Shown here: piece by piece, positions 1-5,413 of the stretch | How the letters are laid out: every line of letters starts with the position of its first letter | Position numbering within the stretch: position 1 is the first letter of the stretch | NCBI GenBank assembly: GCA_031388585.1 | Contig: JANMRU010000117.1 | Span: 1 to 5,413, forward strand | Length of the DNA: 5,413 bases | Reading direction: 5' to 3' | DNA from: PCC-6802 sp031388585 | GTDB lineage: Bacteria > Cyanobacteriota > Cyanobacteriia > Pseudanabaenales > Pseudanabaenaceae | The notes under the pieces: model-generated | The model's input: only the letters and a program-made list of their open reading frames with translations | Database searches by the model: none | Told to the model about the DNA's origin: nothing | Program-made: the position numbers and the translations under genes

Positions 1-279
1 TCTCGCTAGTACGACAGTCTGCAATACACTTGGGTGCTGTCCCAGAGCCGACTCGATCTCTCCCAATTCGATCCGAAAACCGCGAATTTTGACTTGATTG
101 TCGATTCGTCCCAAATATTCCAGGTCGCCATTAGAAAGATACCTGGCTAAGTCTCCCGTCTTATAGAGCCGAGCCTGGGGTTCGTTACTAAACGGGTTGA
201 GAATAAAACGTTCTTGGGTCAACTCGGAACGGTTGAGGTAACCACGCGCCAGTCCCGCACCACCTACGTACATCTCACC
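1..279 (-). repeat. Paralogous A6-A8 block, copy in the threonine A domain
   Basis: This codes for core motifs A6 to A8 and the residues after them (residues 823-915 of the C-A protein). Over 88 aligned residues, 71 are identical to the copy at 4701-4991, and the A8 region is fully identical. At the DNA level one 62-base stretch differs at 11 positions. The copies are direct repeats on the same strand. They reflect shared ancestry of A domains, perhaps with later exchange, and are not a mobile element. Confidence 0.7.
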
Positions 280-2745
280 AGGAACTCCAATGGGCAGCAG
301 TCGCTGCTGCCCATCCAGTACATAAACTTGTAGATCGGGAATCGGACGACCAATGACACTACCTTTATTCTCTCTCAGATCTGCCAGGGTAATGGGGCGA
401 TAGGTAACATGAACAGTTGTTTCGGTAATGCCGTACATATTCACTAACTGTGGTAACTCATCACCGTGGCGATCGAACCAGGGTCTCAAACCTTGAATTT
501 CTAAGGCTTCACCGCCAAAAATCACCTGCCGTAGTACCAGGTTGCCATCACGGGAAAGATTCTGCTCGGTTTGAATTACTTGAATTAATTGTTGGAAAGC
601 AGAGGGAGTCTGGTTGAGTACGGTCACGCGCTCTTGACAAAGCAACTCATGGAAAGCTTCGGGCGATCTGCTAACCCAATATGGTACGACGACCAATCGC
701 CCACCATAAATTAACGCTCCCCAAATTTCCCACACAGAAAAGTCAAAGGCAAAAGAATGGAACAGCGTCCATACGTCGCGATCGCTAAAATCGAACCATG
801 CATCGGTTGCGGCAAATAGGCGAGTGACATTGGCATGGGCGATCGCCACCCCTTTAGGCTGCCCAGTCGAGCCAGAAGTGTAAATGATATAAGCCAGGTT
901 TTCTGGAGTGGATAAAGCGATGGGATTTTGTGAAGAGGATAAAGCAATGGTTTGCCAATCACTGTCCAGGCATAAAACTTTAGCATCATGCGCGGGAAGT
1001 TGTGGCAGTAATGACTTTTGCGTTAACATTACCCGAATCTGGGAATCTGTCAGCATAAAGCTCAAACGATCTTGGGGGTATGTAGGATCGAGTGGCACAT
1101 ATGCTCCACCCGCTTTGAGAATTCCTAAAATACCAACCACCATCTCTAAGGAACGTTCCAAACAGATTCCTACCAATGTATCAACTCCCACACCCAAGCT
1201 CCTTAGGTAGTGGGCTAATTGATTAGCACGGGCATTCAGTTCTCCGTAGGTAAGCTGTCGATCTTCAAAGGTAACCGCATCCGCATCTGAGTTGCATTCT
1301 ACCTGTTGCTCGAATAATTGATGGATGCAAAAATTCCGTGCATAGTCTGCTTGTTTACCGTTCCACTCAAACAGCAGTCGATCGCACTCTGGTTCTGTAA
1401 GTAGGGATAAATCACTCAGGTACTGCTCAGGTTTCGCTACAAATCCAGTTAGTAACATCTGGAGATGTCCAAGCATACGGGCGATCGCACTATCATCCAA
1501 ACGGCTCGTATCGTAGCTAATCTTTAGATGAATCTGCTTGCCGGGAGAAGCGACAACAGTGAGAGGAAAATTGGTTTGTTCGAGACTGCGAATATCGTGG
1601 ACGTTCAAGTTTGCAATCTGTTGTTGGAGAGATTCATCCACAGGATAGTTCTCAAACACCACAATGCTCTCGAACATAGTCATGCCGCGCGGCACATCAC
1701 TCCAGCCCTGCACGTCAACCAATGAAGTATGGGCATACTGTTCTAACTCAACCTGCTGAACCTGCAAGGCCTTCAGCCAGGGCAAAAGTTCTGCCTCACA
1801 AGCGATATCAACTCGAATCGGCAGGGTGTTGATAAACAGCCCTACCATCGATTCCACCCCTATCAGATCGGGCGGGCGACCAGAAACCGTAGCGCCAAAT
1901 ACGACATTGGACTCCCTACTGTAACGACTTAGCAGTAAAGCCCATGCGCCCTGCACGAGGTTATTGAGGGTTAACTGATGCTGACGGGCAAAGGACTGTA
2001 AGGCAGCAGTGGTTGACTCTGGTAAATAGATTTCTTGCTCTCTGTAACTGGAGTGAGGTTGGTAGTTTGCTGACGAGCGATCGACGCATAGAGGCGTGGG
2101 AGCAATAAAGCCGGCTAGTTTTTCTCGCCAGAAGGCTTCTGCTTTGGAACTATCTTGCTTCTGTAACCAGGCGATGTAGTCGCGATACGGACGAGGCGTT
2201 TTGATGTAGAGATCGTCGTTTCTGCTAATTACCTCATAGAACGTAAAGACTTCACGAACGATATTCGGCAACGACCAGCCATCGATCAACAGGTGGTGAT
2301 AACTCCAAACAAACTGGTAGGTATCCTCTGCGATCTGGATCAGGGTAAAGTGCATCAGTGGAGCCTGATTTAACTCAAAACCCTGGGTCCGATCGACTTG
2401 TAAGAACGTTTCAAGATGCTCTTTTTGTTCGACTGAAGAGAGCGATCGCCAATCATAGTGAGTCCATCGCAATTTGACAGATTTGCAAACAACCTGGAGG
2501 GGCTTGCTGCGTTTCTCCCAAACGAAGGCAGTGCGCAGAACCGGATGGCGCTCTACAACTCGCTGCCAAGCTTGCTCGAACGCTGGTACTTGCAGACTCC
2601 CCTGAAGCGTGCAACTCAAATGCTGAAAGTACATCCTCGACTCAGGCGTATATAGGGTATGGAACAACATACCCTGCTGCATCGGAGAGAGGGGATAGAT
2701 GGATTCAACATTTTTGCTGTTATTAGGTTTGTCCGCAATCGTCAT
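1..2745 (-). CDS. Non-ribosomal peptide synthetase, condensation plus threonine-activating adenylation domain (C-terminal part outside window)
   Basis: This is the first 915 residues of an NRPS elongation subunit, open without a stop to the window edge. The ATG at 2745 follows an AGGAG six bases upstream, and an in-frame stop lies at 2779-2781, so this start is secure. Residues 1-15 are a docking-like leader. The C domain spans about 16-445: YPLSPMQQG (17-25), RHPVLRTAF (66-74), HHLLIDG (150-156, His151 the expected catalytic base), and GLFINTLPIR (302-311). The A domain follows: LTYGEL (498), LKAGGAYVPLDP (543), YTSGSTGQPKG (622), FDFSVWEIW (667), MYGITE (770), YKTGDLARY (861), and GRIDNQVKIRG (879). 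Aligned to the GrsA pocket, the specificity residues are D668, F669, W672, N711, I742, G744, M770, V778 and H779. This is the canonical threonine code DFWNIGMVH; the tenth residue (A10 lysine) is outside. The PCP and anything later are also outside. The C domain fits the DCL class, matching the E domain of the upstream protein. Cytoplasmic enzyme. Confidence 0.96.
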   Translation of the reverse strand, partial: MTIADKPNNSKNVESIYPLSPMQQGMLFHTLYTPESRMYFQHLSCTLQGSLQVPAFEQAWQRVVERHPVLRTAFVWEKRSKPLQVVCKSVKLRWTHYDWRSLSSVEQKEHLETFLQVDRTQGFELNQAPLMHFTLIQIAEDTYQFVWSYHHLLIDGWSLPNIVREVFTFYEVISRNDDLYIKTPRPYRDYIAWLQKQDSSKAEAFWREKLAGFIAPTPLCVDRSSANYQPHSSYREQEIYLPESTTAALQSFARQHQLTLNNLVQGAWALLLSRYSRESNVVFGATVSGRPPDLIGVESMVGLFINTLPIRVDIACEAELLPWLKALQVQQVELEQYAHTSLVDVQGWSDVPRGMTMFESIVVFENYPVDESLQQQIANLNVHDIRSLEQTNFPLTVVASPGKQIHLKISYDTSRLDDSAIARMLGHLQMLLTGFVAKPEQYLSDLSLLTEPECDRLLFEWNGKQADYARNFCIHQLFEQQVECNSDADAVTFEDRQLTYGELNARANQLAHYLRSLGVGVDTLVGICLERSLEMVVGILGILKAGGAYVPLDPTYPQDRLSFMLTDSQIRVMLTQKSLLPQLPAHDAKVLCLDSDWQTIALSSSQNPIALSTPENLAYIIYTSGSTGQPKGVAIAHANVTRLFAATDAWFDFSDRDVWTLFHSFAFDFSVWEIWGALIYGGRLVVVPYWVSRSPEAFHELLCQERVTVLNQTPSAFQQLIQVIQTEQNLSRDGNLVLRQVIFGGEALEIQGLRPWFDRHGDELPQLVNMYGITETTVHVTYRPITLADLRENKGSVIGRPIPDLQVYVLDGQQRLLPIGVPGEMYVGGAGLARGYLNRSELTQERFILNPFSNEPQARLYKTGDLARYLSNGDLEYLGRIDNQVKIRGFRIELGEIESALGQHPSVLQTVVLAR
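2674..2745 (-). other. Putative acceptor communication (COM) docking segment at the start of the C-A protein
   Basis: The N-terminus has a polar leader (MTIADKPNNSKNVES) running straight into IYPLSPMQQG. This resembles the N-terminus of TycB as I recall it (SKEQVQDMYALTPMQEG), which is the acceptor for the E-ending TycA. The leader is too short to be a domain of its own. Its partner is most likely the acidic tail of the protein encoded immediately upstream. Confidence 0.6.
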
Positions 2746-2801
2746 TATCTGCTCCTGATTTTTCGTCTCGTTCTGCAATCAGCTAGTTGCGATTACCTGA
2801 A
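2746..2801 (-). other. Short intergenic gap between two co-directional NRPS genes
   Basis: Only 56 bases separate the TAA of the A-PCP-E gene (2802-2804) from the ATG of the C-A gene. I see no convincing terminator: the only inverted match is GCAA/TTGC at 2775-2790, with four paired bases, and no T-run follows it. No clear promoter is visible. Together with the shared direction and complementary domains, this suggests the two genes are transcribed as one operon. Confidence 0.7.
2752..2756 (-). promoter_or_regulatory. Ribosome binding site of the C-A synthetase gene
   Basis: The minus strand reads AGGAG followed by six bases (CAGATA) and then ATG at 2745. This is a strong Shine-Dalgarno match at good spacing. 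It fixes the start of the downstream synthetase and indicates separate translation initiation, so the two synthetases are distinct proteins and not one broken chain. Confidence 0.85.
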
Positions 2802-5294
2802 TTAGTCTTCGGAAAAGATAAAATCCAACATAATTTCGTCAATTTCATCTTGACTCAAGTCGGCTTCGGGGAAATCGGATGGGGTAAAGCCCCCTGCATC
2901 GGATGATTTACAGTGCTCCAAAAGCGTTTGCAATGCCTTGACAAACCATTCGGCTAATCGCTCAATCGTGCTGCTGTGATATATCTTCTCACTGTAATTC
3001 CATGTAACTTGCAGCTTGCCATTTACTACCAAACCGTTCACTTCCAACAGATGACTGCGCCGTTCTCGAGCAGAGCATTCTGCTCCACCGGATGTCTGCT
3101 CAAATTCCCAGCCAAGCAATTTCGATAACTCACGATCGAACTGTCCTAAGTAGTTGAAGCTCACCTCTACGGTTGGCAGCGCTTTGAGTCGTCCTGCCTG
3201 TGGGCTCAAATAGCACAAGATGCCATGTCCAATTCCCCGATTAGGAATTCGCCGCAGTTGCTCTTTCACTGACTTCAGAGCATTGCCTGGGTGGTTGTCT
3301 GACGGTAATTCTAAACGAGTGGGGAAGATAGAGGTAAACCATCCCACTGTGCGCGACACATCCAGATCGTCAAACATTTCCTCTCGTCCGTGACCTTCAA
3401 GGTGCACTCGCAAGCAGCGCTCTCCTGTCCACTGGGCAAAGCTCTGCACCAGTGCCGTGAGAAGTACATCGTTAATTTGAGTGTGGTAAACGGTAGGGAT
3501 TTCCTGGAGTAAAGCCCTTGTCTCTTGCTCGCTCAAAGCCACAGAAACCTGAGCTACAGTGCTGAATGTGTTTAACCCTAAATTCAAAGGATAATCAACG
3601 GGGAGAGGAACTGCGATCGCCTCTGCATCTGTCAACCAATAGTCCAGTTCGGCGGCGATCGCTTCAGATTGTCCATACTCTGCAAGGCGAATTGCCCACT
3701 CTTTAAAGGATGTAGTCTTGAGTGGAAGTTGAATAGCTTCACCACGACCGAGCAGTTGGTACGCATTCGACAAATCTTCTAGCAGAATGCGCCAGGAGAC
3801 TCCATCCACTACCAGATGATGGATAATTAGCAGCAATCGACTGGGGCGATCGCTACCCAACAGGAACAACATAGCCCTCATGAGGTTGCCAGTGGCAAGA
3901 TTGAGGTTGGCTTGTTGCTCGCTGCCAATGCGTTCTATTTCAGCCTGTTGTACTTCTGGCAGTGTTGCTGACAAATCAACAACCTGCAATTCTATGGAAT
4001 CCTCTAAGGCGGCATTATGCTGCTCCCAAGCAATCTCAGTGAGATCGAACCGCATACGTAGCGCATCGTGATGCAACGCTAATTGCTGTAACGCTTTCTC
4101 CAGCAGCGCTGGATTCAGACTGGCAGGCACAGACAGCATCACCGATTGGTTGTAGTGGTACGGCTCTGATAGATTTTGCTCGAAAAACCATTGTTGGATT
4201 GGCGTTAGAGGTATAGCACCTGTGACTAAACCCTGTTCCGCTTGAATCTGCTTCGCCGTTCCAGCCACTGCGGCTAGCTCTGCGATCGTCTGGTTACCGA
4301 ACAATTGCTTTGGTGTCAGTTGAATTCCGGCTTGATTTGCTCTAGCAATGATTTGCAGGCTGAGGATGGAATCACCCCCCAATTCAAAGAAGTTATCGCA
4401 AATCCCGACTTGCTTGACACCGAGAACTTCTGCCCAAATCTTTGCTAATATCTGTTCGACTTCATCCCTAGGAGCAATAAAGCTCTCTTCCAGTTGCTGT
4501 GTCAGGTCGGGGACAGGCAGGGCGCGGCGATCTACTTTGCCATTGGGAGTTAGAGGCAGGCTTTCCATCTGCACAAACGCAGCAGGTAGCATGTAATCTG
4601 GCAGACAATCCTTGAGGAATTGCCGCATCTCGCTGGTGGTTGCGACTTGGGAAGTATCACAAACAATATAGGCAACAAGCCGTTTCTTCCCTTCGTCTTC
4701 GCGGGCGATCGCAATGGCTTGTAATATGCTGGGATGCTTTAGCAGAGCGCTTTCGATCTCACCCAATTCGATGCGGAAGCCACGAATTTTCACCTGATTG
4801 TCGATGCGTCCGATGTATTCAATGCTGCCATTTGGGATATTATTGGGCACATAGCGCACCAGATCTCCCGTTTTATATAAACGCGCCTGTGGGTCGTTGC
4901 TAAATGGGTTAGGAATGAATTTCTCTTGCGTTAATTCTGGACGGTTCAGATATCCCCGCGCCAATCCATCTCCGCCAACGTGCAACTCCCCAGGTACGCC
5001 CACAGGCACTGGCTGTAGATTGCGATCCAAAACGTAGATTTGACTGTTGGCGATCGGATAACCGATTGGGATGGTTGTCGCCGCTTCAGAAACATCTCGC
5101 ACCAAGAACCAGGAAGAATAAGTTGTATTCTCTGTGGGGCCATATACGTGCAGCAGATGCTGAGGAGCGCCGTTTTGCAGCACTTCTCTCACCCACCTCG
5201 GATCGACCGCCTCGCCACCAAACAGCAGATAGCGCAGCGAACCGAATGCCTGCGGTACAAAGCTAGCAATCTGATTGAACAGCGCCGTGGTCAA
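2802..5294 (-). CDS. Non-ribosomal peptide synthetase C-terminal part: adenylation (incomplete), carrier protein and epimerization domains
   Basis: This encodes the last part of an NRPS module that activates an amino acid, tethers it and epimerizes it to the D form. Residues are counted from the TTG at 5294, the first TTG, GTG or ATG after an in-frame stop at 5337-5339. That TTG has no Shine-Dalgarno sequence and falls inside the A domain, so it is a formal start only; homology continues back to 5413. A domain: HVYGPTE (49-55), GELHVGGDGLARGYLNR (102-118), YKTGDLVRY (140-148), GRIDNQVKIRG (162-172), LPDYMLP (231-237), and PLTPNGKVDRRAL (247-259, catalytic Lys253). PCP: LGGDSI (305-310), with Ser309 carrying the phosphopantetheine; the GGDS form is typical before E domains. 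E domain, about 360-795: PIQQWF (365-370), HHLVVDGVSW (492-501, His493), EGHGRE (633-638, Glu633), TVGWFTSIFP (649-658), and FNYLGQFD (713-720). Catalytic residues are all present. The tail 803-830 looks like a docking helix. There is no thioesterase, so the chain passes to the next protein. Confidence 0.93.
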   Translation of the reverse strand: MTTALFNQIASFVPQAFGSLRYLLFGGEAVDPRWVREVLQNGAPQHLLHVYGPTENTTYSSWFLVRDVSEAATTIPIGYPIANSQIYVLDRNLQPVPVGVPGELHVGGDGLARGYLNRPELTQEKFIPNPFSNDPQARLYKTGDLVRYVPNNIPNGSIEYIGRIDNQVKIRGFRIELGEIESALLKHPSILQAIAIAREDEGKKRLVAYIVCDTSQVATTSEMRQFLKDCLPDYMLPAAFVQMESLPLTPNGKVDRRALPVPDLTQQLEESFIAPRDEVEQILAKIWAEVLGVKQVGICDNFFELGGDSILSLQIIARANQAGIQLTPKQLFGNQTIAELAAVAGTAKQIQAEQGLVTGAIPLTPIQQWFFEQNLSEPYHYNQSVMLSVPASLNPALLEKALQQLALHHDALRMRFDLTEIAWEQHNAALEDSIELQVVDLSATLPEVQQAEIERIGSEQQANLNLATGNLMRAMLFLLGSDRPSRLLLIIHHLVVDGVSWRILLEDLSNAYQLLGRGEAIQLPLKTTSFKEWAIRLAEYGQSEAIAAELDYWLTDAEAIAVPLPVDYPLNLGLNTFSTVAQVSVALSEQETRALLQEIPTVYHTQINDVLLTALVQSFAQWTGERCLRVHLEGHGREEMFDDLDVSRTVGWFTSIFPTRLELPSDNHPGNALKSVKEQLRRIPNRGIGHGILCYLSPQAGRLKALPTVEVSFNYLGQFDRELSKLLGWEFEQTSGGAECSARERRSHLLEVNGLVVNGKLQVTWNYSEKIYHSSTIERLAEWFVKALQTLLEHCKSSDAGGFTPSDFPEADLSQDEIDEIMLDFIFSED
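2805..2888 (-). other. Putative donor communication (COM) docking segment at the end of the E-domain protein
   Basis: The last 28 residues begin with FTPSDF, a sequence commonly seen just after E domains, and continue as a short acidic stretch containing DLSQDEIDEIM and ending FIFSED. In the tyrocidine-type systems, E-ending synthetases carry such a short C-terminal helix that binds the N-terminus of the next synthetase. The assignment rests on position, length and character; no partner contact can be shown from sequence alone. Confidence 0.65.
4701..4991 (-). repeat. Paralogous A6-A8 block, copy in the first A domain
   Basis: This is the second copy of the block at 1-279, encoding residues 102-198 of the A-PCP-E protein as counted from 5294. 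It is four residues longer between motifs A7 and A8 (the NNIPNGS region). The substrate-pocket half of the two A domains, upstream of this block, is far less alike. That contrast is what makes the repeat notable. Confidence 0.7.
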
Positions 5295-5336
5295 GAACAG
5301 TACGCTGATGCCATGCTCTCGGATATAGACCGCGAA

Positions 5337-5413
5337 TTATGAAAGCGAAAGCACGATGTGCTGAGGAACTCCCACTAGTCTCGCCCCATTCAGCAGCGCT
5401 CCCCAGATTTCAA
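5337..5413 (-). pseudogene. Upstream fragment of the same NRPS adenylation domain, ending at an in-frame TAA
   Basis: Reading the minus strand from the window edge gives EIWGALLNGARLVGVPQ and then HIVLSLS before TAA at 5337-5339. This is the stretch just after core motif A4 of an adenylation domain. The codons immediately after the stop read FAVYIREHGISVLFL, the normal continuation, in the same frame with no insertion or deletion. The most economical explanation is one base change, for example GAA or CAA to TAA. It could be a true inactivating mutation, a strain-level variant or a base-calling error; it lies only about 75 bases from the window edge. The N-terminal part of the gene is not in the window, so only this short piece can be judged. 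Confidence 0.75.

Larger units (their letters stand above)
778..4712. repeat. Dispersed HIP1 palindromes (GCGATCGC), eight copies
   Basis: Exact GCGATCGC octamers lie at 778-785, 839-846, 1481-1488, 2442-2449, 3613-3620, 3655-3662, 3846-3853 and 4705-4712. About 0.1 copy is expected by chance in a window of this size. This highly iterated palindrome is a hallmark of many cyanobacterial genomes. All copies lie inside the two NRPS genes and show no effect on the reading frames. The span given covers the first to the last copy; the sequence between them is ordinary coding DNA. Confidence 0.9.

Noticed and set aside
711..989. A minus-strand open frame of 92 codons
   Set aside because: It overlaps, in another frame, the region coding for A3 and A4 of the threonine A domain, whose own frame is intact; it is a shadow.
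908..1210. A plus-strand open frame of 100 codons, and other plus-strand frames of 63-100 codons across the window
   Set aside because: They lie opposite fully supported NRPS coding sequence, show no recognisable domain, and are the antisense shadows of it.
2274..2298. A heterocyclization (Cy) domain or a dual condensation/epimerization domain in the second protein
   Set aside because: The motif is HHLLIDG, not the DxxxxD of Cy domains, and a separate complete E domain sits in the upstream protein, so an ordinary C domain fits.
2775..2790. A hairpin or terminator in the gap between the two genes
   Set aside because: Only four base pairs (GCAA/TTGC) flank an eight-base loop, and no run of T follows; too weak to call.
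4946..5143. A minus-strand open frame of 65 codons
   Set aside because: It overlaps the A5-A6 part of the first A domain in a different frame and has no motif of its own.
5292..5294. TTG as a genuine translation start of a separate A-PCP-E protein
   Set aside because: It has no Shine-Dalgarno sequence and would start within an A domain, omitting core motifs A1-A4. The same frame carries A-domain homology upstream through the stop.
5337..5413. A frameshift as the cause of the interruption
   Set aside because: Sequence before and after the TAA fits A-domain homology in one frame with the expected spacing, so a substitution explains it without an indel.
1..5413. Assignment to a named product such as hassallidin, laxaphycin or cyanopeptolin
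   Set aside because: A single D-Xaa-Thr step with one incomplete code is shared by too many peptides; no tailoring gene or further module is present to decide.

Overview
The window is a stretch of a cyanobacterial non-ribosomal peptide synthetase (NRPS) locus, read entirely on the minus strand. Two signs point to a cyanobacterium. The palindrome GCGATCGC (HIP1) occurs eight times in 5.4 kb, where about 0.1 would be expected by chance, and the protein sequences have a familiar cyanobacterial NRPS style. Both ends of the window lie inside NRPS adenylation domains, so both genes are incomplete here.

Layout in the direction of transcription, from high to low coordinates. From 5413 to 2802 is the C-terminal part of one synthetase: most of an adenylation (A) domain, a carrier protein (PCP) and an epimerization (E) domain, ending in a short acidic tail that resembles a donor docking (COM) helix. 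This reading frame is broken at 5337-5339 by a TAA codon inside the A domain. Homology continues in the same frame on both sides, so this is a nonsense change or a base error, not a gene boundary. A 56-base gap follows, with a clear Shine-Dalgarno sequence. From 2745 to 1 is the start of a second synthetase: an acceptor-like docking segment, a complete condensation (C) domain and an A domain that runs off the window just after core motif A8. I checked this second frame codon by codon and found no stop.

Together the two proteins describe one elongation step. The first module loads an amino acid (probably aliphatic, from an incomplete specificity code), and its E domain inverts it. The chain is then passed between the proteins through matching docking segments to a C domain of the type expected after an E domain. 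There it is joined to threonine, because the second A domain shows the textbook threonine code DFWNIGMVH at its first nine positions. The expected product element is D-Xaa followed by L-Thr. The final peptide cannot be named from this window.

Nothing on the plus strand looks like a real gene. I saw no RNA gene, mobile element, CRISPR array, promoter or terminator. This is a known class of system and I do not claim a new one. The points worth a second look are the nonsense codon, the protein-protein handover, and a conserved block shared by the two A domains.
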